Assembly (NCBI GenBank): GCA_045544615.1
Contig: JAZPZI010000031.1
Coordinates: 1 to 64,000, forward strand
DNA: 64,000 bases
Reading direction: 5' to 3'
Origin: CAKSFT01 sp045544615
Lineage (GTDB): Bacteria > Bacillota > Clostridia > UBA1381
In this document: positions 25,251-33,176 of the stretch, in pieces
Layout: the number at the start of each line of letters is the position of its first letter
How positions within the stretch are numbered: position 1 is the stretch's first letter
Notes under the pieces: model-generated
The model's input: the letters and a program-made list of their open reading frames with translations, nothing else
Database searches by the model: none
Told to the model about the DNA's origin: nothing
Position numbers and translations under genes: made by a program

Positions 25251-25667
25251 ATGTATTGCAAAAATTGTGGAAAAGAATTAACAAATGAAGAAAACTTTTG
25301 TTCCTCATGTGGGAAAAAGCAAAATAAGGAAAAAGGGGAATTTATATACATTGACAGCTCAAAGAAAAGTTTACACGCTTTTTATATTGCTGTCATTACC
25401 TCGCCATTGCTATTCATTATTCGCATGTTAACTCAAACAACAGAACGCAGAGGTCTTTCGGATGGAAGTTGGTATTCTCATAATGTTAATGTTGTGCCTG
25501 GTAATATACAGGCTATTATGATTGTGATTTTAATTGCTTCTACATTTTTGAATGTTGCGTTAAGAAAAGACAACCCGCAAAATAACGAAAGCAAAACAAG
25601 AATTACAAAATTATTACTTATTATAAACATAGTGTTTGGTATATTTATAACGTTTATGGAATTTTAA
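25251..25667 (+). CDS. zinc-ribbon membrane protein of unknown function
   Basis: A 138-residue protein with an N-terminal zinc ribbon (CKNCGKELTNEENFCSSCGK, Cys pairs at 3/6 and 17/20) and three predicted membrane helices (about 43-60, 82-103, 118-136). The ribosome site AAGGAG precedes ATG. Base composition is more A+T-rich than the neighbouring operons. It stands alone after the structured RNA. Its role is not known. Confidence 0.7.
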   Translation: MYCKNCGKELTNEENFCSSCGKKQNKEKGEFIYIDSSKKSLHAFYIAVITSPLLFIIRMLTQTTERRGLSDGSWYSHNVNVVPGNIQAIMIVILIASTFLNVALRKDNPQNNESKTRITKLLLIINIVFGIFITFMEF

Positions 25668-25834
25668 AAACGTTATAGAAATGTTGAAAATTTAACTATT
25701 CTAATCTCAAAGGAACACATAGAAATAATTTTATTACTTTCTGCACCTCTTAAAACTACATTATAATGCAGTTTGCTTATCTACATAATAGAGGTCATTC
25801 CCGAGAGCAAGTTTATAACAGAATAACCGAAACT

Positions 25835-25868
25835 AAAAACCGAGATGCTTTGCATCCCGGTTTTTGTC
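25835..25868. terminator. terminator-like hairpin
   Basis: AAAAACCG...CGGTTTTT with an inner ATGC/GCAT helix and a T-run. It may end the transcript from 25251, 170 bases upstream, although it works on both strands in principle. Confidence 0.65.
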
Positions 25869-25878
25869 TGTGTTTTCG

Positions 25879-25904
25879 TAGGGGAGGGTTTCCACACCCT
25901 ACCG
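25879..25904. repeat. REP-like palindrome, variant copy
   Basis: GTAGGG at 25879 and CCCTAC at the other end enclose GAGGGTTTCCACA. The termini resemble those of the repeat at 25931, so it may be a diverged member of the same repeat family. It lies behind the MFS gene (minus strand). Confidence 0.5.
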
Positions 25905-25930
25905 ATTATGTTTTATTATTTAACAATCAA

Positions 25931-25956
25931 TGTAGGGGCGATTCACGAATCGCCCG
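25931..25956 (+). repeat. 26-bp REP-like palindromic repeat, copy 1
   Basis: Contains GGGCGATTCACGAATCGCCC with TGTAG on the left. The identical 26-mer occurs twice, in opposite orientations, inside the RAYT transposase gene at 53399-53424 and 53565-53590. Here it lies intergenic, 10 bases beyond the stop codon of the MFS gene. Confidence 0.9.
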
Positions 25957-25965
25957 AAATCCACA

Positions 25966-27135
25966 TCATTTCCTCTTTCTCCTCAATCCCATCAGCAGAG
26001 CAATTATCGCAACAGGGAAAACTATCACCGCAATGAGTCCTGATTTCAGGTCTGCACCTCGTGAGAAAATCGCCACAACCTCGGGTCCTGTAAAGCAGCC
26101 TATATCACCCGCAAGAGCAAGCAGTCCGAATATTGCAGTACCGCCGTTCGGGAACCTTCCTGCTGAAAGGCTCAATGTCCCCGGCCACATGATTCCGACC
26201 GAGAAACCGCAGAGTCCGCATCCAATCAGGTTTATAATCGGTATGCTCGGTATTGTCGATAAAAGATATGCAACCACGCATATCCCTGCAGAGCCTGCAA
26301 TCGCAAGCTTTAAGTCAAGCTTTTCGCTGAACTTTCCGTAGAGCACCCTTGCAAGTCCCATAAACACTGCAAACATACACGGTCCTAAAATATCGCCCAT
26401 ATTCTTTGAAACACCCAGGCTTATCTCGGCAAACATCGACGACCATTGTGCCATCGCAAGCTCGGACGCTCCCGAGCACCACATAATCAGCACGAATACC
26501 CAGAACATCCCTGACCGGAAAAGCTTTGAAAATCCGTCCCGTTTTTCATTCTCACCGCCAAAGGTATTTATCGGCACTCTCATAAACCCTACCGCCGTAA
26601 TTAATGGCAGAATCGCCCAGTAATACGAAAGATAGCGCCAGTTTTCTACGCCGAAGATATTAAAAAAGAGTGTTGCAACAGCTACGGTATAGACATGACC
26701 CCAGCAGTAAAACGAGTGCAGAAGGCTCATCGAGCCGCTTTTTCCGTCCTCGGGCAGGGCTTCAACAACCGGGCTCACCATTACCTCGGTAAAACCGCTG
26801 CCTATTGCAAAGATAACGGTTGATGCAACAATTCCCCAGTACGGTGGCATTATGTAGGGTAAAATTCCGAGGAGTATCATACCTACAGCCGCCATCAGCT
26901 GTGACATTACAAGTACCCGTCTGTAGCCTATCCTCTCGGCGTATCTTGCCCCGAAGATATCCACACACATCTGGGTTACGAAATTTATAGTTATAAGGCT
27001 TGCAATCTCGGCGATAGTAAGCCCGAACCCGTCTGCGAATATAACAAACAAAAGTGGCGAAAAATTATTTACCACGGCTTGGGTCACATATCCCGAATAG
27101 CAGGCAAGTTTTGTGTGTTTATATGTGAGTTTCAT
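25966..27135 (-). CDS. major facilitator superfamily transporter
   Basis: A 389-residue transporter with about 12 membrane helices in two halves. The N-terminal half has DGFGLTIAEIASLITINFVT and the inter-helix motif FGARYAERIGYRRV (MFS motif A-like). The C-terminus is basic (LLMGLRRKRK). It resembles the FucP/sugar-type MFS proteins of Clostridia; the substrate is not predictable. It stands alone on the minus strand behind gyrB, separated by a terminator and repeat A. Confidence 0.85.
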   Translation of the reverse strand: MKLTYKHTKLACYSGYVTQAVVNNFSPLLFVIFADGFGLTIAEIASLITINFVTQMCVDIFGARYAERIGYRRVLVMSQLMAAVGMILLGILPYIMPPYWGIVASTVIFAIGSGFTEVMVSPVVEALPEDGKSGSMSLLHSFYCWGHVYTVAVATLFFNIFGVENWRYLSYYWAILPLITAVGFMRVPINTFGGENEKRDGFSKLFRSGMFWVFVLIMWCSGASELAMAQWSSMFAEISLGVSKNMGDILGPCMFAVFMGLARVLYGKFSEKLDLKLAIAGSAGICVVAYLLSTIPSIPIINLIGCGLCGFSVGIMWPGTLSLSAGRFPNGGTAIFGLLALAGDIGCFTGPEVVAIFSRGADLKSGLIAVIVFPVAIIALLMGLRRKRK

Positions 27136-27154
27136 TTTCTTCTCCCAAAAAACG

Positions 27155-27192
27155 GGCTGCTTAAAAAATCAACTGACTTTTTAAACAGCCTT
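27155..27192 (-). terminator. terminator behind gyrB
   Basis: GGCTGTTTAAAAA pairs with TTTTTTAAGCAGCC on the minus strand, followed by CGTTTTTT. It lies at the far end of the repeat-A region behind gyrB and just before the MFS gene. Confidence 0.75.
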
Positions 27193-27254
27193 TGCTTTTG
27201 AGGGATAGGAAAAAAGGTTTGGAATTAACAAACTGAGCCAAAGTTCTGGGTTTG

Positions 27255-27353
27255 GTTTCCCCGACGGCGTACAGAGGTACGTCGAGTGGCGAAGTTTGTT
27301 GATAGTAAGAAAAGCTGAACTTTTCTTGCGTTCCAGAGTTTTTTAACATCCCT
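27255..27353 (-). repeat. stop-codon-associated repeat A, copy 2 (with extension)
   Basis: The core 27304-27353 matches 1-52 closely: AAGAAAAGCTGAACTTTTCTT hairpin arms, GCGTTCCAGAG and TTTTTTAACATCCC. On its far side lies a second hairpin built from GACGGCGTAC and GTACGTC. The core starts 9 bases behind the gyrB stop codon. A 62-codon open frame across it is an accident of the repeat. Confidence 0.75.
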
Positions 27354-27361
27354 CTGATTCT

Positions 27362-29287
27362 TTATATGTCAAGATTCGATACATACTTCGCGTGCTTTTC
27401 GATGAACTCTCGTCTTGGTTCAACCTTATCACCCATAAGTATTGTAAATGTCTGGTCTGCCGCAACTGCGTCCTCTATCTCAACCCTCAAAAGTGTTCTC
27501 TTTGCAGGGTCCATAGTTGTCTCCCAAAGCTCGCTCGGGTCCATTTCACCAAGACCCTTATATCTCTGAACCTTGCAGTTCGGGCCAAGCTCTTCAATCA
27601 GTGCGTCTCGCTCGTCGTCTGTATATGCAAACTTCTCAATAAGGTTGTTGTTCTTACCCTTGAACACCTTATATAGCGGTGGCTGTGCACAGTACACATT
27701 TCCGTTTTCGATCAGCGGTCTCATATGTCTGAAGAAGAATGTGAGCAAAAGTGTTCTGATATGCAAACCGTCGACGTCGGCATCGGCCATAATAATGATT
27801 TTGCCGTATCTTAGCTTTTCTATATCGAACTCCTCGCCAATTCCCGCACCGAGTGCCTGGATTACCGGCAAGAGTTTTTCATTGCTGTAAACCTTGTCAA
27901 TTCTCGACTTTTCAACGTTTAACATTTTACCCCAAAGCGGAAGAATTGCCTGGAATCGTCTGTTTCTTCCCTGCTTTGCACTACCTCCCGCAGAGTCACC
28001 CTCTACGATGTAGATTTCTGCGTAATCCTCGCCCTCATCGGTACATCTTGCAAGCTTACCGAGGAGTGATGCGCTTGAACCTTGTGCACTCTTTCTTGAA
28101 GCATCTCTCGCCTTTCTTGCAGCCTCTCTTGCACGTGCTGCAGACAGGGTTTTATCGATAATCGCTCTTGCAACTCTCGGGTTTTCTTCCAGGAATGCTG
28201 CAAGCTTATCGTTTAATGCATTCTCAACCAATGCTCTTGCCTCGGAGTTGCCGAGCTTTGTCTTGGTCTGACCTTCAAACTGTGCCTCGGTAACCTTGAC
28301 ACTGATTACAACGGTAAGACCTTCACGTGTATCTTCACCCGAAAGATTGCTCTCTTTATCCTTTAAAAGATTATTCTTTCTTGCATAGTCATTGATTACT
28401 CTTGTAAGACCCGACTTAAAGCCTGTTTCGTGCATACCGCCGTCGATGGTACGGATATTATTCGCAAAGCTCAATAAAACCTCGCTGTATGAGTCGGTAT
28501 ACTGCATCGCAACCTCGACCATCATATCTTCCTTTGATGTTTCAAAATAGATAATATCGTCGTGGAGCGGGTCTTTGTTTTCATTGATAAAGCTGATGAA
28601 CTCCTTGATACCGCCCTCTGCGTAGAGCTCAACTGTCTCTGGCTCTGCAACACGCTTGTCGGTATAGAGGAACTTCACGCCCTTATTCAAAAACGCCTGT
28701 TCTCTTAATCTTTTCAAAAGAACTTCATAATCGAACTCAAGAACTTCGAAAATCTCGGGGTCAGGCTTGAAGGTTATCTTTGTACCGGTCTTGTCGGTGT
28801 CACCGATTACCTTTAGCTGACAGGTCGGCTTTCCACGCTCATAGCTCTGATAGTGGATATGCTTACCGTCCGATACCTCAACCTCAAGTCGTTCGGAAAG
28901 TGCATTTACAACCGACGAACCAACACCGTGCAAACCGCCCGATACCTTGTATCCGCCACCGCCGAACTTACCGCCTGCGTGGAGGATTGTAAGAACAACC
29001 TCGACTGTCGGGATTCCCTGCTGTGGATGAATACCAACCGGGATACCACGGCCGTTATCTATTACGGTAACCGAGTTGTCGGGGTTGATGTCAACAATAA
29101 TCTCATCACAGTATCCTGCCAAAGCTTCGTCGATAGAGTTATCCACAATTTCGTATACCAGATGGTGCAAGCCTGCTGATGATGTCGAGCCGATATACAT
29201 ACCCGGACGCTTTCTTACCGCATCAAGACCTTCTAAGACCTGTATTTGGTTTTCGTCGTATTTGGTTTCAATCTTTTGTTCAATCAT
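27362..29287 (-). CDS. gyrB: DNA gyrase subunit B
   Basis: ATPase subunit of type IIA topoisomerase, 641 residues, the usual length for Gram-positive GyrB. The GHKL ATPase region has EIVDNSIDEALAGYCD and GRGIPVGIHP, and the transducer follows. The TOPRIM domain has YIVEGDSAGGSAKQGRNR and ADADVDGLHI, and the C-terminus has QRYKGLGEMDPSELWETTMD. The linker after EGDSAGGSA reads PLWGKMLNVEK where many GyrB have PLRGK. It ends the recF-remB-gyrB run; gyrA is not adjacent. Confidence 0.97.
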   Translation of the reverse strand: MIEQKIETKYDENQIQVLEGLDAVRKRPGMYIGSTSSAGLHHLVYEIVDNSIDEALAGYCDEIIVDINPDNSVTVIDNGRGIPVGIHPQQGIPTVEVVLTILHAGGKFGGGGYKVSGGLHGVGSSVVNALSERLEVEVSDGKHIHYQSYERGKPTCQLKVIGDTDKTGTKITFKPDPEIFEVLEFDYEVLLKRLREQAFLNKGVKFLYTDKRVAEPETVELYAEGGIKEFISFINENKDPLHDDIIYFETSKEDMMVEVAMQYTDSYSEVLLSFANNIRTIDGGMHETGFKSGLTRVINDYARKNNLLKDKESNLSGEDTREGLTVVISVKVTEAQFEGQTKTKLGNSEARALVENALNDKLAAFLEENPRVARAIIDKTLSAARAREAARKARDASRKSAQGSSASLLGKLARCTDEGEDYAEIYIVEGDSAGGSAKQGRNRRFQAILPLWGKMLNVEKSRIDKVYSNEKLLPVIQALGAGIGEEFDIEKLRYGKIIIMADADVDGLHIRTLLLTFFFRHMRPLIENGNVYCAQPPLYKVFKGKNNNLIEKFAYTDDERDALIEELGPNCKVQRYKGLGEMDPSELWETTMDPAKRTLLRVEIEDAVAADQTFTILMGDKVEPRREFIEKHAKYVSNLDI

Positions 29288-29302
29288 AACTATACTCCTA
29301 TT

Positions 29303-29566
29303 TTAAAATTCTATTCTGTTTGTTCCCCATCGTTTATATAAGGTCTTTGACGATACCGAGGATATGAACACCCGTATCTCGTCGCCAAAACCCGATACTA
29401 TATATGATTTCGGGAGGTCGTCGGTTATATCTATTACCTGACCTTCCTTCTCTGCCTCGGAAAGGAAGTTTCTGCTGTGCTTTGATACCGTGGTGTTGTC
29501 CATATCAAAGATAGCAATTATCTCGTCCTTTCTGAGCACTACGTCGTTACCCAGGTGCAGATACAC
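29303..29566 (-). CDS. remB: extracellular matrix regulator RemB (DUF370)
   Basis: An 87-residue DUF370 protein. In Bacillus RemA/RemB family members regulate matrix genes and RemB lies between recF and gyrB, exactly as here. The family start MYLHLGNDVVLRKDEIIAIF and the core TTVSKHSRNFL are present. It is 15 bases from both neighbours and co-transcribed. Confidence 0.93.
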   Translation of the reverse strand: MYLHLGNDVVLRKDEIIAIFDMDNTTVSKHSRNFLSEAEKEGQVIDITDDLPKSYIVSGFGDEIRVFISSVSSKTLYKRWGTNRIEF

Positions 29567-29581
29567 TCGCCTCGCCTCCTT

Positions 29582-30670
29582 TTAGCTGATTGTCCCGTTT
29601 GAAATCTTAAATATTTTTCCCTTTTTGCCTTCTCCGACATCGTCGATGTCGGTACAGGTTATCATAACCTGCTTGTCCTTTATCTTGCCGATTAAGTACC
29701 GGCGTCGGTTTATATCGAGCTCGCTCATAATATCATCCAATAAGAGAACCGGATACTCACCCTTGATGCTCTTTATATGCTCGGTCTGGGCAAGCTTTAG
29801 AGTCAGGACACAGGTTCTTTGCTGACCCTGTGAGCCATATATTCTTGCCTCTTTTCCGTTGATTGTGACCTTGAAATCATCACGCTGTATGCCGTATTGT
29901 GAAAGTCCGAGCTCGATTTCACGCTCCGAAACCTGCGAGAGCTTTTTCAAAAACTCTGCCTCGATTTCCTCCTCATCCTCGAACGGGATGTTCGGCAAGA
30001 AACTTAACAAAAACTCCTCGCCTGCAATCTCTTTGTGGATTTTCTGGCTGAACTCGGCAAGGCTTTTTATGAACTTCACTCTGTATTTCTCAATTACCGC
30101 ACCGTAATGTGCAAGCTGTTCATTCCACGCACCGAGCGATTCGTCGGATTTTTTACCGCTGCCCTTTAAGCTTTTTAAGAGTGCATTTTTCTGCATCAGG
30201 GTCTTGTTATAGTTTATGAGATTCACAAGATAATTCGGATAGAGCTGGCTTATAGCCTCATCAACAAACCGCCGTCTTGCGGTAGGCGAGCCCTTTATAA
30301 GCTCAAGGTCATCCGGCTCGAACATTACCACATTTAAGTAGCTCATAAGCTCGGAGAGCTTGGTTATCGGCACATTGTTGATTTTTACTACCTTTTTCCC
30401 TTCACGGTTTATCCTGATATCTGCCGTGTACTCTCGCTCTCTGTCGGCGAACTCGGCTCTCACCCAAAAGAGGTTTTCGCCGAATCTTATCAGCTCGGTA
30501 TCGAGCTTTGCCCTGTGGCTTCTGCCGTGAGAAAAGAGGTAGCACGCCTCTAAAATGTTGGTTTTACCCTGTGCGTTATTACCGTAGAATATGTTTGTTT
30601 CGGGAGAGAGCTCCAGTCTTTCCTGCTTATAGTTTCTGAAATTCTCAACCGTAAGCGATTTTATATACAT
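29582..30670 (-). CDS. recF: DNA replication and repair protein RecF
   Basis: SMC-like ATPase loading RecA at gaps, 362 residues. It has the N-terminal LTVENFRNYKQ, Walker A GNNAQGKT at 30-37, signature YGSQGQQRTCVLTLKLAQ and Walker B PVLLLDDIMSELD. It lies 3 bases behind yaaA, the standard arrangement except that dnaA-dnaN do not precede it. Confidence 0.97.
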   Translation of the reverse strand: MYIKSLTVENFRNYKQERLELSPETNIFYGNNAQGKTNILEACYLFSHGRSHRAKLDTELIRFGENLFWVRAEFADREREYTADIRINREGKKVVKINNVPITKLSELMSYLNVVMFEPDDLELIKGSPTARRRFVDEAISQLYPNYLVNLINYNKTLMQKNALLKSLKGSGKKSDESLGAWNEQLAHYGAVIEKYRVKFIKSLAEFSQKIHKEIAGEEFLLSFLPNIPFEDEEEIEAEFLKKLSQVSEREIELGLSQYGIQRDDFKVTINGKEARIYGSQGQQRTCVLTLKLAQTEHIKSIKGEYPVLLLDDIMSELDINRRRYLIGKIKDKQVMITCTDIDDVGEGKKGKIFKISNGTIS

Positions 30671-30673
30671 AGT

Positions 30674-30898
30674 CTATTCCACCAAAATTTTATATTCCCC
30701 GTCCTCAAAGGTCAATAAAACCTCATCGCCCGAGCGGATTTTTTTGCCTCTCATTGTGCAGATTTCGCCGTTTACCGAAACGATTTCGTCTAAAATCATA
30801 TCCTTTGCATCGGCACCCGACTCGGCAATCCCCGAAAACTTCAAAAGCTGGTCGAGCTTTATGAACTCGGTTTTTATCGTTACTTTTTCTGTTTGCAT
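30674..30898 (-). CDS. yaaA: S4-domain RNA-binding protein YaaA
   Basis: A 74-residue S4-domain protein (EFIKLDQLLKFSGIAESGAD, VNGEICTMRGKKIRSGDEV). It is the small gene conserved just upstream of recF in Firmicutes. Its exact role is unknown; an RNA-binding function is inferred from the S4 fold. Here it follows the Rel gene after 18 bases rather than dnaN. Confidence 0.92.
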   Translation of the reverse strand: MQTEKVTIKTEFIKLDQLLKFSGIAESGADAKDMILDEIVSVNGEICTMRGKKIRSGDEVLLTFEDGEYKILVE

Positions 30899-30916
30899 AG
30901 CTAATACTCCTTAAAA

Positions 30917-33157
30917 TCAACCGGTCTTTCGTGTTACCGAAATAACTCCCGGTATCTGCCTGATCTTGTTCATAACACGCTTGACATCGGCACTATCCGA
31001 AATCTCAAGACCGATATTCAGTATCGCAAGACCCTTTTTGGTGACATGCGAATCGATTGATGAACAGTTTATCTTCATCTCGGCAAGGCATACCGAAATA
31101 TTCATAAGCATACCGATTCTGTCGTCCGCCTCAACCTTCAGAGTCGCAATATACGATGCCCTGTCTTCATTTACCCATCTGACCGGGATGAAACGGTTTC
31201 TGTCCTCCTCTGGCAGCGATGATAAACGGATATTTGAGCAGTCTGCACGGTGTACCGTAACACCTCTGCCCTTTGTGATAAAGCCCTTTATCTCATCACC
31301 CGGCACCGGGTTACAGCAACCTGCAATCCTCACAAGACAGTTCTCTATTCCCTCAACCTCTATGCCGTTATAGCTTGTTTTCTTAACCTTTGAGGTTGAA
31401 ATTTCAGGGTCGGTCTCCTGCTTTGTCTTTTTGAATTTGATATATTCTTCCCTTAATCGAAGTGTAATCTTCTGTGCCGAGAGTCCGCCGTAGCCTATAC
31501 TTGCATAGAGGTCGTCTATGCCGTTGAAGTTATATTTTCTGCATATCGGCTCAAGCCATTCTGAACGCAAAAGCTCGGATGCAGGGATTCTTGTTCTCTT
31601 TATTTCCTTATCGAGCAGGTCTTTCCCGTGGCTTATATTCTCGTCACGGCATTCACGCTTTAGCCATTGGTTTATCTTGTTCTTTGCCTGCGATGTCTTT
31701 ACAATTTTCAACCAGTCACGGCTCGGTCCTTTGACACTCTGCGAGGTCAGGATTTCAACAATATCGCCGTTTTTCAGGACATAGTTATTCGGTACAATCT
31801 TTCCGTTTACCTTTGCACCGTTCATCTTGTAACCGACTGCGGTATGAATTGCAAAGGCAAAGTCGATAACGGTACTTCCGTTTACAAGCGATATGACCTT
31901 GCCGTTAGGCGTGAGTGCAAAAACCTCCTCGCTGAAGAGGTCAAACTTGATAGTCTTAACAAAGTCGTCGCTGTCGATAATATCAACCTGGTTATCAAGT
32001 AATTGTCTTACCCAGGCAAGCTTTGAGTCCATATCGTTCTCGCCCGATTTACCCTCTTTGTACTTCCAGTGTGCTGCGATACCTTCTTCTGCGACCTTGT
32101 GCATCTCCTCGGTTCGGATCTGTATCTCAAACGGTGTTCCGTTTGGTCCTACAACGGTTGTGTGGAGCGACTGATACATATTCGGCTTCGGCATTGCGAT
32201 ATAGTCCTTAAATCGCATCGGAATCGGTGTATATGTTTCGTGCACCATACCGAGCACCGCATAACAGTCGGCAACACTTCCCACGATAACTCTTACCGCA
32301 AAGAGGTCATATATCTCGTCAAGCGCCTTATTCTGCGCATACATCTTTCTGAATATGCTGTAAAAATGTTTCGCTCTGCCTGTAACCTGTGCTTTTATGT
32401 TTATCTCGGAGAGTCGCTTTTCGAGTGCATCAATTATCGTTACAACATAGCGTTCACGCTCGTCACGCTTCTGCCTGATTCCTGTCCGGATTTCTTCATA
32501 CGCAACAGGGTCGAGGTATTTTAGCGACAAATCCTCAAGCTCTGCCTTGATTTTAGACATACCGAGTCTGTGTGCCAAAGGCGAGTAGATATCAAGTGTT
32601 TCCTTCGCCTTCTCGAGCTGTTTTTCGGGTGTCATATAATCAAGCGTTCTTAAATTATGCAGACGGTCAATCAGCTTTATGATAACCACTCGGATATCCT
32701 TTGCCATAGCAAGGAACATCTTTCTCAAGTTCTCCATCTGCTGTTCTTCGTGCGATGAATACTGAATTTTTGCAAGCTTTGTAACGCCGTCAACGATAAC
32801 CGCAACCTCTCTGCCAAAAAGGGTTTCCACATCGGCAAAGCTGTATGGTGTATCCTCAATTACATCGTGCAGGAGTGCCGCACATATCGCAACAACATCC
32901 ATCTCTATCTCGGCTGCAATATATGCGGTCTGGACAGGATGTATAATATACGGTTCACCCGAGCGTCGCTTTATGTTTTTGTGCGCATTCTGGGCGAACT
33001 TGTATGCGATGTAGATCATATCGGTGTTGGCTTTCTCATCACGACACTTCACCAACTCGATTATCTTCTCAACTATCTCATCAGGGGACGCATCGGGCGC
33101 AACATTCGGCACCTTATCAGGCGAAAGTATGCTTCTTTTCTTTTCCGCTTCGCTCAT
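30917..33157 (-). CDS. relA: bifunctional (p)ppGpp synthetase/hydrolase Rel
   Basis: Long RSH enzyme of 746 residues. The HD hydrolase domain contains ALLHDVIEDTPYS; the synthetase domain contains RFKDYIAMPKPNMYQSLHTT, and RFKD (rather than EXDD) is the signature of bifunctional Rel. TGS (FALTPNGKVISL), a zinc-finger/CC region (RIAGCCNPVPGDEI) and a C-terminal ACT domain follow. It sits between recJ (19 bases) and yaaA (18 bases), putting the alarmone enzyme in the recF-gyrB transcript. Confidence 0.97.
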   Translation of the reverse strand: MSEAEKKRSILSPDKVPNVAPDASPDEIVEKIIELVKCRDEKANTDMIYIAYKFAQNAHKNIKRRSGEPYIIHPVQTAYIAAEIEMDVVAICAALLHDVIEDTPYSFADVETLFGREVAVIVDGVTKLAKIQYSSHEEQQMENLRKMFLAMAKDIRVVIIKLIDRLHNLRTLDYMTPEKQLEKAKETLDIYSPLAHRLGMSKIKAELEDLSLKYLDPVAYEEIRTGIRQKRDERERYVVTIIDALEKRLSEINIKAQVTGRAKHFYSIFRKMYAQNKALDEIYDLFAVRVIVGSVADCYAVLGMVHETYTPIPMRFKDYIAMPKPNMYQSLHTTVVGPNGTPFEIQIRTEEMHKVAEEGIAAHWKYKEGKSGENDMDSKLAWVRQLLDNQVDIIDSDDFVKTIKFDLFSEEVFALTPNGKVISLVNGSTVIDFAFAIHTAVGYKMNGAKVNGKIVPNNYVLKNGDIVEILTSQSVKGPSRDWLKIVKTSQAKNKINQWLKRECRDENISHGKDLLDKEIKRTRIPASELLRSEWLEPICRKYNFNGIDDLYASIGYGGLSAQKITLRLREEYIKFKKTKQETDPEISTSKVKKTSYNGIEVEGIENCLVRIAGCCNPVPGDEIKGFITKGRGVTVHRADCSNIRLSSLPEEDRNRFIPVRWVNEDRASYIATLKVEADDRIGMLMNISVCLAEMKINCSSIDSHVTKKGLAILNIGLEISDSADVKRVMNKIRQIPGVISVTRKTG

Positions 33158-33176
33158 TATGCTTCCCCTCCTTTTT

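Noticed and set aside
25766..26341. 191-codon plus-strand frame across the intergenic palindromes and the MFS gene
   Set aside because: Most of it is antisense to the MFS gene, and it begins without a ribosome site; the REP copy just happens to be open in this frame.
27161..27349. 62-codon open frame starting MLKNSGTQEKFSFSYYQQTS
   Set aside because: It is a read-through of repeat A and the terminator behind gyrB, has no ribosome site, and shares its start with the repeat copies elsewhere. Treated as a repeat-derived frame, not a gene.
27362..29287. PLWGK in place of PLRGK in GyrB as evidence for a topoisomerase variant
   Set aside because: The rest of the protein and its recF-remB context are typical GyrB, and I recall the same variant in other Clostridia, so it does not justify a separate call.
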